This document shows, piece after piece, positions 16,420 through 25,047 of a stretch of 34,111 nucleotides of DNA (its first letter is position 1; every line of letters begins with the position of its first letter). The stretch lies in assembly GCA_946220775.1 (NCBI GenBank), contig CAMIFC010000021.1, forward strand, positions 1-34,111, read 5' to 3'. The translations under genes and the position numbers were made by a program. The notes under the pieces were generated by a model, which was not told where the DNA came from, did not search any database, and was given only the letters and a program-made list of their open reading frames with translations. The stretch comes from an uncultured Corynebacterium sp. (GTDB lineage Bacteria > Actinomycetota > Actinomycetes > Mycobacteriales > Mycobacteriaceae).

Positions 16420-17553
16420 CTAACGCGGTGAGACTTCCGAGAGTAGGCGTAGTACTCCGGATTGTCGCTCCACAATGAGCCTATTGTGGCGCTTGGAGCG
16501 ATATCTTTCCATTGTAGGCCACGGCACGGACACACCACCTTGCCCCGCCCATTCCGTCACCAGCGCGTCAATGCCGATCAGGTGCGCGTGCGTGAGTGCC
16601 CCGGTGTGCCCGCGCAGCCATTGTTGGATCATTCGTCGCCGGATCGCAGGGCCATGCCCGCTCAGTGCGTCGATGGGCAGGTCGGGCGCGTTTTCCGTTC
16701 TTTTTTCGGACGCCACCCCGTCCACTCCAATCCCCACCCCCACGAGATTGTCGGCGGCCAAGGCGGTGAGGGCGTCCTCATCTTCCCGAGCCAATTGTGC
16801 TGTGCGGGCCAGGGCTGCGGGCAATCCGGGACCAAGTACTCGCGTGAGTTCTGGGATTAATTCGGTGCGGATTAAGGATCGCAAGAAGCGCGGGTCTTCG
16901 TTGTGGGGGTCGTGCCAGGGTTCGATCCCAGCGCGCTGGCAGGTGGCCAAAGTGTCGGCGCGACGGCTGGCCAGGAGCGGGCGCCCCAACAGCGCTGCCC
17001 CACCGGTTGGGGCGTCGGTCTCACTGGTGTTGGTGCCGACCCCGCTGGCAGCCCCGCGGGTCGCGGGGTGTTCGGTGCTGATGGCTCGCAGTCCGGCGAT
17101 CGCGCCAGTCCCGGAGCCGCGCGCGAGACCGAGCAGTACTCCTTCCGCGTCATCATCGGCGGTATGGGCGACCAATAGTGGGCGCCCGGCAGCCCGCGCT
17201 CCCAGAGCCTGGTAGCGCGCTGCGCGGGCTGCTGCCTCATCGGCGCCTGGCACGGTGACGGTAAGGATTTCTGCGCGCAGGCCCATGTCCTCGCAGTGTT
17301 CAGCAGCCCGGCGCGCCACCTGTGCCGAGCCGTCCTGCAGCTGGTGGTCGACAATGAGCGCCACCAAGTCGCCACTGAGCTCGCCGTCTGCTGACTTGGC
17401 GATACCGACCGCGGAATATGCCATGGCCAGGGAATCAGCACCACCCGATACTCCCAGGTAGACCGGGCCTTCGGCCAGCAGCTCCCGGTGGGATGGCAAC
17501 AACTCGCGCAGCCAGTTCCGGAAAGCTGCGGCGGTGCTTTTGCTGTTACTCAT
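16420..17553 (-). CDS. tilS: tRNA(Ile)-lysidine synthase
   Basis: Modifies C34 of the AUA-reading tRNA-Ile with lysine. The N-type ATP pyrophosphatase loop VSGGADSLAMAY (residues 35-46) is intact, followed by VDHQLQDGS and HTADDDAEGVLLGLARGSG. The last motif normally reads DDQAETVLL, so Asp-for-Gln and Gly-for-Thr here are departures. A Gly/Thr/Ser-rich loop (about residues 168-190) looks like an insertion. The ATG at 17553 lies 23 bases after the dacB stop, so the two are probably co-transcribed. Confidence 0.93.
   Translation of the reverse strand: MSNSKSTAAAFRNWLRELLPSHRELLAEGPVYLGVSGGADSLAMAYSAVGIAKSADGELSGDLVALIVDHQLQDGSAQVARRAAEHCEDMGLRAEILTVTVPGADEAAARAARYQALGARAAGRPLLVAHTADDDAEGVLLGLARGSGTGAIAGLRAISTEHPATRGAASGVGTNTSETDAPTGGAALLGRPLLASRRADTLATCQRAGIEPWHDPHNEDPRFLRSLIRTELIPELTRVLGPGLPAALARTAQLAREDEDALTALAADNLVGVGIGVDGVASEKRTENAPDLPIDALSGHGPAIRRRMIQQWLRGHTGALTHAHLIGIDALVTEWAGQGGVSVPWPTMERYRSKRHNRLIVERQSGVLRLLSEVSPR
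16701..16717 (-). repeat. dispersed GGTGGCGTCC word, copy in tilS
   Basis: Reads GGTGGCGTCCGAAAAAA on the minus strand, and is translated as V-A-S-E-K, a different frame from the hmp copy. It sits in a variable loop of TilS. Confidence 0.65.
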
Positions 17554-17576
17554 TCGAGGATCAGGCGGGATAGGGG

Positions 17577-19007
17577 TTAGAGCCGGTACACCGCTGCGGC
17601 GAGCCGGTCCAAGGCCTCGCGCCCGGCGGTGACGTCCGCACCGTTGGACAGGAAGGCGAAGCTCACGGGGCGACCGGACTTGGTAGTCACGGTGCCGGCC
17701 AGGGCGTTGACCCCGCTGAGCGTGCCGGTTTTGGCGCGCACCCAGCCGGCGGCTTCTTCGGCCCCGCTGCCTGCTCCGTAGCGGGTGAGCAGCGTGCCCT
17801 CGGCGTGAGCGGTCGGCAGGTCTTGCAGCAGTTCGTGTAGCTCGTTGTTGGACAGTGCGGAATCCAGGTTCCGGGCTGACAGGCGATTGTCTTCGCTCAT
17901 GCCCGAGGCGTCGTGGAGCTTCGCGCCTTCGGTATCCACCCCGTGGGTTTCCAGCACCTTCAGGATGGCGGTCGTCGCCCCCTCGAACGTGCTTTCTTCG
18001 CCTTGATTAGCTGCCACTTCGCGGCCGACGGCTTCGGCCAGCAGGTTATCGGAGTGCAGCATCATGTCCCGCACCCGCGTGGCCAACGGCGCCGAGTGCA
18101 CCTGCCCCAGCGCCTGGTCAGCGGTTGGGTGTGGTGGTGCGTCCGTCTGATTAGTAACCGAGACCTTCGTGTCTTTGCTCAGGCCAAGCTGTTCTGCCAG
18201 CGCCTTGCCCACATCTTGGGCAGGGGTCCGAGATCGTGGCGAGTAACTATTGCTCGGGTCGATCCGGCCCGCGTCAAGCATCACGGAATCCAACGACGCA
18301 ACGTTTCCGCCACTAATATCGCCATGGTCCCAGCTGCTGTGGAACAAAGAGCCGTCCCGCGCAGAGTTGTCTACCGTGATCTTCTTAATGCCCTTGAGCT
18401 TGTCGCCAAGCGCCTCCTTGACCTGCTGGGCAAGCTGTTCAACCGACGCGGCGTCCGTAAAAAATCCCTTACCTTGGGTGCGGGAGAGGGTGACGTCCCC
18501 CTCCCCCACGAGGATCAATTCGCCGGGTGCGCCCTCGACGACGGACGTGGGCACGCGGTCGGTGCGCTGCAACGACAGCAGTGCGGCAGCCGAGGTATAG
18601 ACCTTGGTGGAGGACGCCGGAACCATCATCCTCGTCGGGTCGTGACTGAACAACGTATCCCCGGTGCTCAGGTCGGTGATCTCCGCGGACAGCTTGCCCA
18701 GCTCGGGATGCTTCGCTGCCGCTGCGACCGCCGACATATCTGGTTCCTCATCGGAGCCCGTCGCGGGACGCAGCAGCGGAGTCGCAGGCTCTGGGGCTGC
18801 AGCCGGGGTCACTTTAAAACGCTGCGACTGGGAAACGTAGATGCCGCTGACGACCACCAAGACCGCAGCAAATAGGAACACCACGATGGAAAGCACCCAC
18901 CGGGTCAGGCCGCCATTGCGACGTTTAGTGGACGCAGGGCGGTCCTTAGTGGTGTTGGTCAAGAGGAGTCCTTCGGTAGCCGTGACCATTGTTTGGTCGA
19001 AGGCCAT
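17577..19007 (-). CDS. dacB: D-alanyl-D-alanine carboxypeptidase / endopeptidase (PBP4, S13)
   Basis: Peptidoglycan-trimming enzyme outside the membrane. One N-terminal membrane anchor (about residues 36-57) is followed by the serine site ASSTK (Ser132, Lys135), the second motif HSDNLLAE and the third motif RAKTGTLSG near the C-terminus. The ATG at 19007 (476 residues) lacks a ribosome site. A TTG at 18962 with GAAGGA six bases upstream is a better initiation context and would remove 15 residues. The gene is divergent from ppa, with about 107 bases between the ATGs, and heads the tilS-hpt-ftsH-fol block. Confidence 0.92.
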   Translation of the reverse strand: MAFDQTMVTATEGLLLTNTTKDRPASTKRRNGGLTRWVLSIVVFLFAAVLVVVSGIYVSQSQRFKVTPAAAPEPATPLLRPATGSDEEPDMSAVAAAAKHPELGKLSAEITDLSTGDTLFSHDPTRMMVPASSTKVYTSAAALLSLQRTDRVPTSVVEGAPGELILVGEGDVTLSRTQGKGFFTDAASVEQLAQQVKEALGDKLKGIKKITVDNSARDGSLFHSSWDHGDISGGNVASLDSVMLDAGRIDPSNSYSPRSRTPAQDVGKALAEQLGLSKDTKVSVTNQTDAPPHPTADQALGQVHSAPLATRVRDMMLHSDNLLAEAVGREVAANQGEESTFEGATTAILKVLETHGVDTEGAKLHDASGMSEDNRLSARNLDSALSNNELHELLQDLPTAHAEGTLLTRYGAGSGAEEAAGWVRAKTGTLSGVNALAGTVTTKSGRPVSFAFLSNGADVTAGREALDRLAAAVYRL

Positions 19008-19114
19008 GTTGCGACATGCGGATCAGAAACTGTTCCTACTTTAACGTGTGACTAAGATGTGCTGTGAAAAGGAATCAATCACATGCGTAAAAGAGATTAA
19101 GGACGGCTACCCCC

Positions 19115-19600
19115 ATGGCAGAAAACTCGAAGAGCATCGAAGTCACCATCGAGATCCCAAAGGGCTCCCGCAACAAGTACGAAATCGAGGACGGCAAGAT
19201 CTACCTCGACCGCTACCTGTTCACCCCAATGGCCTACCCAGCAGACTACGGCTACATCGATAACACCCTCGGTGAGGACGGCGACCCACTGGACGCGCTG
19301 GTCATCCTGCCGGAATCCGTGTTCCCTGGCGTGATCGTCAAGGCCCGCACCGTCGGCGTGTTCAAGATGACCGACGAGGCCGGTGGCGACGACAAGTTGC
19401 TCTGCGTCCTGGACGACCCTCGCTTCGACAAGTACCAGGACATCGAGGATCTCTCCCAGTACACGAAGGACGAGATCGAGCACTTCTTCGTCCACTACAA
19501 GGACCTCGAACCAGGCAAGGAAGCCCACGGCGAAGGCTGGGGCACCGCGGCTGAAGCTCAGCAGATCCTCGACGAAGCCATCGAGCGCGCCAAGAAGTAG
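19115..19600 (+). CDS. ppa: inorganic pyrophosphatase (family I)
   Basis: Hydrolyses pyrophosphate in the cytoplasm. The 161-residue protein carries the metal-site motif EDGDPLDALV (about residues 50-59), YPADYGYI and the Lys/Glu residues typical of the family. AAGGA lies about 11 bases before the ATG. A TAAGAT box at 19053-19058 is a possible -10. Its stop lies two bases from the stop of the convergent speE-like gene, leaving no room for a separate terminator. Confidence 0.97.
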   Translation: MAENSKSIEVTIEIPKGSRNKYEIEDGKIYLDRYLFTPMAYPADYGYIDNTLGEDGDPLDALVILPESVFPGVIVKARTVGVFKMTDEAGGDDKLLCVLDDPRFDKYQDIEDLSQYTKDEIEHFFVHYKDLEPGKEAHGEGWGTAAEAQQILDEAIERAKK

Positions 19601-19602
19601 AA

Positions 19603-21162
19603 CTACTCCCCGGACTGCCGGTAACCGCGCCGCAGATCCTCCACGATGCGTGGGTGGTCGAGCGTGTTGGGAGCCAACCGGCGGAACTCGTTGTCTCCCC
19701 CGAACACGGTGGCGGCGGCGAGCACGTCATTAGACGCGTACTTCAGTGGAGGTGCCATCCGTGGCACCTCCACTTTTGTGCCTTTTGGGCCGCATAAGTT
19801 GAAGCCCCAGTCGCCGAATGTGGGGACGTGCACGTGGTACGGCACCACGTCTGGGCAGCCAGCCGATTTCAGCGTGTTGCTGACCCGGTAAAACACATCG
19901 GGCGTGGAAAACGCGCTGGAGGACTGCACCACCATCCGCCCGCCCGGGCTCAACGCGCCGCGCAGCATGGCGTAGAACTCCTCGGAGTACAGCCTCGCCA
20001 TCGTGTCATTATTCGGGTCTGGCAGGTCCACGATGATCGAGTCGTATTGTGTGCCCTCCCCTCCCCTACGGATCCAGGTGAAGGCGTCCTTGGTCAGCAG
20101 TTTCACCTTCGGGTCGTCCATGGATCCGCCGTTGTCGTCCCGCAACACGGTGTTGGCCACGTCGATGACCTCCGGGTCAAGCTCCACTTGAGTGATGCTC
20201 TCGATCTGCGGCATGCGCAGCAGTTCGCGGGCGGCGAGACCGTCTCCTCCGCCGATGATCAACACTCGCTGGGTGGCGTCCGAAATGACGGGGTAGACCA
20301 GCGACTCGGTGTAACGGTACTCGTCGCGCGTTGAGTACTGCAGGCCGCCGTTGAGGAACAGTCGGCGGTCGTGGCCGCGCTGGGTGACCACGATGTCCTG
20401 GTACTTCGATTGTTTTTCGAAGATCACGGGGTCGCTGTACAGCGCCTGGCGGGCGGTCGTGACGATGCGGTCGGTTTTGATCACCACGACAATCAGCGCC
20501 GTCGCGGCGATCAGCAGTGTGGCCACCGCGGCGATCAGGTGGCCGCGTTGCATGTCTTTTCGTAGGACGACAAGCCCGATCACCAGTGCCGCCGCAATGT
20601 TCATCAAGCCAGCGGCAGCTGTTCCCTGCAACAACCCGAGCGTAGGCAGCAGCACGAATGGCCACGCCAAACCACCAAGCACGGCGCCCAGGTAGTCAGC
20701 GGCGTTCAGCGTGGCGAGGATAGAACCACTGGTGCGGGCGTCGACGATCCGGCCTCGCTGGAACATCGTCATCAGCATCGGCAGTTCGGAGCCGACAAGC
20801 ATACCGATCACCAGCGTCGCCACGACCAGCGCCCAAAGAGACTGCCCGAAGTGAGCGAACACCACATACAACACCGTGGCGGACACACCGCCGACCAGCC
20901 CGAGCACTGCTTCGACGATCAGGAAGCTGGTTTCCGCGTGGCGCAACAGTGGTTTGGCAGCCAGCGCGCCCAGCCCCAGGGATGCGACGAATCCCGCGAC
21001 GATCAAGCTGGTTTCTACCACGCCCCCGCCGTTGAGGTTCGTGGATAGGGAGATCAGCGCGAGTTCGTAGATCAATCCGGAAGCCGCGCATACGGCCACG
21101 GAGGTCAGCAAAAAGAACCGGCGGATCGGGCTGAATCCCGCCGCCGGTGACGTCCCAGCCAC
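19603..21162 (-). CDS. membrane-fused polyamine aminopropyltransferase-like protein
   Basis: A 519-residue protein. The N-terminal half has about seven hydrophobic helices (from about residue 15 to 230). The C-terminal half is a spermidine-synthase-type methyltransferase fold with LIIGGGDGLAARELLR, the acidic ITQVELDPEVID and SIIVDLPDP. The order and motifs fit the SpeE family with an integral membrane domain, as in the M. tuberculosis SpeE region. Whether it makes spermidine is not shown by sequence. The GTG start overlaps the DUF4247 stop by one base, so it is the last gene of a coupled four-gene unit. Confidence 0.88.
   Translation of the reverse strand: MAGTSPAAGFSPIRRFFLLTSVAVCAASGLIYELALISLSTNLNGGGVVETSLIVAGFVASLGLGALAAKPLLRHAETSFLIVEAVLGLVGGVSATVLYVVFAHFGQSLWALVVATLVIGMLVGSELPMLMTMFQRGRIVDARTSGSILATLNAADYLGAVLGGLAWPFVLLPTLGLLQGTAAAGLMNIAAALVIGLVVLRKDMQRGHLIAAVATLLIAATALIVVVIKTDRIVTTARQALYSDPVIFEKQSKYQDIVVTQRGHDRRLFLNGGLQYSTRDEYRYTESLVYPVISDATQRVLIIGGGDGLAARELLRMPQIESITQVELDPEVIDVANTVLRDDNGGSMDDPKVKLLTKDAFTWIRRGGEGTQYDSIIVDLPDPNNDTMARLYSEEFYAMLRGALSPGGRMVVQSSSAFSTPDVFYRVSNTLKSAGCPDVVPYHVHVPTFGDWGFNLCGPKGTKVEVPRMAPPLKYASNDVLAAATVFGGDNEFRRLAPNTLDHPRIVEDLRRGYRQSGE
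20272..20285 (+). repeat. dispersed GGTGGCGTCC word, antisense in the speE-like gene
   Basis: Reads GGTGGCGTCCGAAA on the plus strand; the protein reads the other strand as I-S-D-A-T. Confidence 0.55.
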
Positions 21163-21578
21163 TACTTCACGCCCGTGCCGCCGGAGGTTCCACCGGAGGA
21201 TCGTGATGGGGAGGATGGGAAGAATCCCGGTCCGAGGAAGATGAATGCGCCGCCGCCGACGCGATCGCCGGGTTCCTTCTTGATCAGGCAGCCGGTCGGC
21301 CCGGCGGTGCTGACGGAGTACACGTCCTTTCCGTAGCGCAGGTAGCTCGTGCCCGTGGCTGGGTCATCGGCTTGGGCTTCGGGCTTCTTATCGCGAGCGA
21401 TATCACTGGCGACTGTTTTTGGGTTGCCGTGGCACTGGTAGGTGCCGTCTGATTGTTTGTCGCCGTGGCGCCCCAGCACCGAGTCCATCGAGTTTCCGGA
21501 CGCCAACGCGCCAATCCCCATGAAAATCGCAACCACGAGCATGATCGCGCCGACGATGTTCCAACCTCTGCTAGACAT
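21162..21578 (-). CDS. DUF4247-type membrane-anchored protein
   Basis: A 138-residue protein with one N-terminal membrane helix (about residues 8-27), two cysteines in the following domain (YQCHGN and TGCLIKK, possibly a disulfide outside the membrane) and a Ser/Gly-rich C-terminus. It is consistent with the DUF4247 family found beside speE-like genes. The ATG overlaps the end of the DUF2617 gene by eight bases. Function is unknown; a partner of the membrane aminopropyltransferase-like protein is the natural guess from gene order. Confidence 0.75.
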   Translation of the reverse strand: MSSRGWNIVGAIMLVVAIFMGIGALASGNSMDSVLGRHGDKQSDGTYQCHGNPKTVASDIARDKKPEAQADDPATGTSYLRYGKDVYSVSTAGPTGCLIKKEPGDRVGGGAFIFLGPGFFPSSPSRSSGGTSGGTGVK

Positions 21579-22182
21579 GCCTGCCTCCCAAGTTCGGGGC
21601 CGGGGCTTCCGGCCATGTGATCGTGCTGGTTGATTCCACGATTGCCCCTTCCTCTGGGTAGACGTGCCACGTGCGCCACTGCAGGTGCGCCTGCGAGTTC
21701 GTCATGGTGATCTCGCCGTGCAGTGCAGTGAGGTGGTGTTCGCCCTCCCCGGGGAATCGCCGGGCCAGCCACCCAGCGCTGGTCGTTGGTTGTGCTTCGG
21801 CGCGCGTGGCGAGTTCGTCGGCGTGCGCTGCGAGCTCCGCGTCTTCCATCACGTGCGTATCCACGTCGATGGTGTAGCGCGCGCCGTGGGCCTGCGTGCC
21901 CTGCCACGTCGGTAATTCCATATTTTTTCGGACGCCACCCGCAACCGCCTGGCCACCAGCACGTGCATTGCAGGAAATCTCCTCGCGGAAGACCAGCTGG
22001 GGTTCATCCACGCCGTGCAGCACATCGACGACGTGGCTGGCGCCGATGATGGATAGGCGCAGCCCAAATTCGCCACCCTGCAGATCGAGCGTGGCGAGGA
22101 GCTCCGGCGCCGGGGCGTTGAAGCGGATCCCCAGGGCAGCGGCGGAGACGTCCACGATGGGGATGTCGAGCGCGAGGGTCAA
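21571..22182 (-). CDS. DUF2617-type protein
   Basis: A 203-residue soluble protein starting LTLALDIPIVDV and containing LRLSIIGASHVVDV and the late WRTWHVYPEEGAIVESTSTI. It fits the DUF2617 family that accompanies speE-like genes. I chose the TTG at 22182, four bases after the DUF4178 stop and nine bases downstream of AAAGG. The frame extends to 22233, but only by overlapping the preceding gene. Its role is unknown. Confidence 0.72.
   Translation of the reverse strand: MTLALDIPIVDVSAAALGIRFNAPAPELLATLDLQGGEFGLRLSIIGASHVVDVLHGVDEPQLVFREEISCNARAGGQAVAGGVRKNMELPTWQGTQAHGARYTIDVDTHVMEDAELAAHADELATRAEAQPTTSAGWLARRFPGEGEHHLTALHGEITMTNSQAHLQWRTWHVYPEEGAIVESTSTITWPEAPAPNLGGRHV
21923..21939 (-). repeat. 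dispersed GGTGGCGTCC word, copy in the DUF2617 gene
   Basis: Reads GGTGGCGTCCGAAAAAA on the minus strand, identical over 17 bases to the tilS copy, yet translated here as G-G-V-R-K instead of V-A-S-E-K. Confidence 0.7.
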
Positions 22183-22186
22183 CGTG

Positions 22187-22801
22187 TTAAGCCTTTGGAG
22201 CTGGGTAGACGGTGAATTCGCCGGGGAGAACAACGTGGCCGGTGGACAGCTCCCACTCGGAGCCGTCGAAGCTCTCCAGGCCGAGTCGTTCGTCGCCGGA
22301 CGTGCCTTCGGCGCCGCTGTAGTCCACGTACATGGTTTCGCCTTGGGCTGGCAGGCCGGTGTTGCCCTCGGAAGTGTAGTGGCCGTTGCCGCGTTCGTCT
22401 TCGCGGTAGACCTTGCCGGCGTATTCGATGCGGCCGCTCAGCTCTGGCTTCTCGCCGCGCTGGGTGCGCCACATCACCAGTTCAAGCTGGCCTTCGTCCA
22501 CTTCGACGCCCAGCCAGTGCGCGCCGTCGCCGCCGTCGAGCATGTGCTCGTACCAGGTGTATGGCCCTTGCTGGACGGTGAGGGTGCCACGCACCACGTA
22601 GTCGACGTTGCCCCAGGAGAGCACGGCGCCTGGGCCGATGGACTCCGGGGAGAATTTAGCGGTGTCACCGGTGGCGTCCGCAAATGGGTCGCGACGCTGC
22701 GGGGCCTGGGCTTCCTGCGTGCGCTTCTTGCTGGATTGGATGAATGCGAAGATCGCGATGCCGAGGCACACGATGGCGATAAGAATCAGGGCAAACTGCA
22801 T
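22187..22801 (-). CDS. DUF4178-type membrane-anchored protein
   Basis: A 204-residue protein with an N-terminal membrane helix (MQFALILIAIVCLGIAIF) and a soluble domain with GPGAVLSWGNVDYVVRGTLT and WYEHMLDGGDGAHWLGVEVD, as in DUF4178 proteins. It is the first gene of the speE-like unit. The ATG at 22801 has no Shine-Dalgarno sequence, and a TACACT box ends seven bases before it, so the transcript may be leaderless. The open frame continues to 22990 through the divergent rhodanese promoter region, which I reject as coding. Confidence 0.72.
   Translation of the reverse strand: MQFALILIAIVCLGIAIFAFIQSSKKRTQEAQAPQRRDPFADATGDTAKFSPESIGPGAVLSWGNVDYVVRGTLTVQQGPYTWYEHMLDGGDGAHWLGVEVDEGQLELVMWRTQRGEKPELSGRIEYAGKVYREDERGNGHYTSEGNTGLPAQGETMYVDYSGAEGTSGDERLGLESFDGSEWELSTGHVVLPGEFTVYPAPKA
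22670..22684 (+). repeat. near copy of the dispersed GGTGGCGTCC word in the DUF4178 gene
   Basis: Reads GGTGGCGTCCGCAAA on the plus strand, with C at the purine position. Confidence 0.4.
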
Positions 22802-22897
22802 GGTGAATAGTGTAGTGGAAACCGCGGTGGTCCTCCCAGCGGGAGCTGTGTGGGCGTTGGACTTTTCATGAGGATTTAGCGCGTTAGGATGTGTGCC

Positions 22898-23224
22898 ATG
22901 AGTGATTTTGAGTTTGTTCGCGCAGAAGATGTTCCGGAGGGCGTCCAGTTGGTGGATGTTCGTGAGGCCGACGAGTTCAACGATTGGCACGCGAAGGGTG
23001 CTGTGAACCTGCCGCTGTCCGAGTTGCCCGCGAAGTTTGGCGACCTGGATTTGGATCAGGATTTGTACATTATTTGCCTGTCCGGTGGCCGGTCTGCGAA
23101 GGCCTGTCAGTGGCTGGAGCTCAACGGCATTGACGCGATCAACGTGTCCAATGGTTCGATCGGGTGGCGCGACGCAGGTCGTGTGATTATCCAGGATGGA
23201 AAGGAAACCACGAACCCGGCTTAA
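22898..23224 (+). CDS. single-domain rhodanese-like sulfurtransferase
   Basis: A 108-residue protein of the GlpE/PspE type. It has the entry motif LVDVREADEF (18-27) and the active loop CLSGGRS with catalytic Cys60. It probably moves sulfane sulfur between thiols; the acceptor is unknown. The ATG at 22898 has AGGA about nine bases upstream; an ATG at 22889 is possible. It is divergent from the speE-like unit. Confidence 0.88.
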   Translation: MSDFEFVRAEDVPEGVQLVDVREADEFNDWHAKGAVNLPLSELPAKFGDLDLDQDLYIICLSGGRSAKACQWLELNGIDAINVSNGSIGWRDAGRVIIQDGKETTNPA

Positions 23225-23381
23225 GGGGCTCGCGGTGGATTACACAGAAGCCTGTGAACGTCTCACCAGGTGAAGCGGGCTGCATGTTTCCTACCCTTTT
23301 TGGGGTGACTTTGGTGAGAATCTACTGCGAAAACGTTGCGGTGTTCGAAAATATCGGTACTCCTGCCTTAGAGTGCTAGTC

Positions 23382-23852
23382 ATGTCTGAAATTACGCACG
23401 TGCCTTCCGACCTTCTTGCGTCGCCGACGTTTCAACTTGAACGCCTTCGGCGCAGGACGCGAGATTTTGTGGAGACGGCACTGGCTAAGCAGGGGTTTAA
23501 TTTGCGCCAGTATTGGGCGCTGACGTGTTTAGTTGATGGGGATGCGTCCAGCCAGGCTGCGCTGGGCGATATTTTGCATATTGATCGTTCGGACATGGTT
23601 CGCCTGGTGGATTCGCTGGAGGAGCATGCACTGGCGGAGCGGATGCGTGACCCTAATGATCGTCGTCGTCAGATCATTTCGGTGACGAAGAAGGGTCGGC
23701 GAGCGCACGCTGGTTTGGCGGATTTGGTTCAGCAGGCTGAAGAGGATGCGTTGAATGCGTCGACTCCGAAGCAGTTGCGGCAGTTGGTGAAGTTGGCGGA
23801 GGTCATCATGGATTCCGCCAAGAATCTGGAAAGCGCGGACTCCACGGTGTAG
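23382..23852 (+). CDS. MarR-family transcriptional regulator
   Basis: A 156-residue winged-helix protein. The recognition helix and wing are visible as AALGDILHIDRSDMVRLVDSLEEHALAERMRDPNDRRRQIISVT (quoted in part: the DPNDRRRQIISVT wing is the MarR hallmark). No sensing cysteine is obvious, so the ligand cannot be guessed. The ATG at 23382 lacks a ribosome site, and a TAGAGT box ends seven bases before it, so a leaderless start is possible. It is convergent with ppk2. Confidence 0.85.
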   Translation: MSEITHVPSDLLASPTFQLERLRRRTRDFVETALAKQGFNLRQYWALTCLVDGDASSQAALGDILHIDRSDMVRLVDSLEEHALAERMRDPNDRRRQIISVTKKGRRAHAGLADLVQQAEEDALNASTPKQLRQLVKLAEVIMDSAKNLESADSTV

Positions 23853-23874
23853 CCCGCGCGTGGTGCGGTGGTAG

Positions 23875-24774
23875 TTAGTCGCCGATTTGGTCGCGTCCGC
23901 GCTTCACGAGCAGCGGATCTGGGCTTCCGACGACATCGTGGTCTTTGTCCGAGTACTCAAACTTGCTGAGCACGTAGCGCATGGCGTTGAGCCGTGCGCG
24001 TTTTTTGTCGTTGGACTTGATGGTGATCCAGGGGGATTCGTTCGTGTCCGTGTAGCGGAAGGTTTCTTCCTTCGCCCGGGTGTAGTCGTCCCATCGATCC
24101 AAGGACGCCAGGTCCATAGGCGATAGCTTCCATTGGCGAACGGGGTCAACCTGTCGGATGGCGAAGCGGGTACGCTGCTCTTTTTGGGTCACGGAGAACC
24201 ACAGTTTGGTCAGCGAGATCCCGGAGCCCATGATCATGTTTTCGAGCATGGGGACTTCGCGGAGGAATTCAGCGTGTTGGGCGTTGGTGCAGAATCCCAT
24301 GACGCGTTCGACGCCGGAGCGGTTGTACCAGGAGCGGTCGAAGAAGACGATTTCGCCGCCTGCTGGGAAGTGCTCGATGTAGCGCTGGAAGTACCAGGAG
24401 GTAGATTCGCGCTCGGTTGGCTTTTCGAGCGCAACGGTGCGGGCGCCGCGGGGGTTGAGGTGTTCGTTGAACCGTTTGATGGTGCCACCTTTGCCGGCGG
24501 CGTCGCGGCCTTCGAAGAGGATGATGTGTTTCTGGCCGGTGTCTTTGGTCCAGTTTTGCCATTTGAGGAGTTCGATTTGGAGTTGGCGTTTCTCGTGTTC
24601 GTACTCTTCGCGGCTGATGCGGTTGTCGTAGGGGTAGTCGTCGCGCCAGGTGTCGACGCGGGCGCCGTCGGGGGTGATGAGGACGGGGTCGTCTTCGTCT
24701 GAGTCGTCAACCATGTAGCCCTCGGTGGATGCGAGGTCGACCAGGTGGAATTCTTCTTCTGGAGTGTTGGTCAT
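23875..24774 (-). CDS. ppk2: polyphosphate kinase 2
   Basis: Transfers phosphate between polyphosphate and nucleoside diphosphates. The 299-residue single-domain protein has Walker A FEGRDAAGKGGTIK (about 87-100), the lid region and Walker B EIVFFDRSWYNRSGVERVMG (141-160). AAGGATGG lies about nine bases before the ATG. In C. glutamicum a ppk2 gene also lies next to the porA-porH cluster, so the neighbourhood is conserved. Confidence 0.95.
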   Translation of the reverse strand: MTNTPEEEFHLVDLASTEGYMVDDSDEDDPVLITPDGARVDTWRDDYPYDNRISREEYEHEKRQLQIELLKWQNWTKDTGQKHIILFEGRDAAGKGGTIKRFNEHLNPRGARTVALEKPTERESTSWYFQRYIEHFPAGGEIVFFDRSWYNRSGVERVMGFCTNAQHAEFLREVPMLENMIMGSGISLTKLWFSVTQKEQRTRFAIRQVDPVRQWKLSPMDLASLDRWDDYTRAKEETFRYTDTNESPWITIKSNDKKRARLNAMRYVLSKFEYSDKDHDVVGSPDPLLVKRGRDQIGD

Positions 24775-24946
24775 GGTTGGGTTGCCATCCTTGCTTCGTG
24801 CGGGCGGTTGGGTGTGTAGTGCAAACTACTGATTATGCTTCCATTCTAGTGGTTTGGGTGAACTTTTACCGTGCAAGGCCTGTGCTTTCGTGGACAGGTT
24901 TTGTGGCGGCTGTTTTTCTTGATTTTTCGGGAGTTTTGGAATGAGA

Positions 24947-24981
24947 AAAGCTCCCCGTCACGTGGTGTGAGGGGGAGCTTT
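24947..24981 (-). terminator. rho-independent terminator of the por operon
   Basis: Perfect ten-base arms AAAGCTCCCC and GGGGAGCTTT flank a 15-base loop, followed on the minus strand by TTCTCATT. It lies 67 bases past the porA stop. Confidence 0.8.
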
Positions 24982-25047
24982 GTGCCCCGTTGGCCCCGCG
25001 TTGCGGGGGTCGCAGGCGCTACGCGGCGAGTGCCGCGTGTTCTGGGT

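Noticed and set aside
13420..16431. A 1003-codon open frame on the plus strand opposite ftsH and hpt
   Set aside because: It is the complement of two certain genes, has no family features, and its residues (many His, Val, Gln, Arg) reflect the complement of GC-rich codons.
22802..22990. An N-terminal extension of the DUF4178 protein
   Set aside because: It would run through the divergent rhodanese promoter and start; the membrane helix at the chosen ATG is the natural N-terminus.
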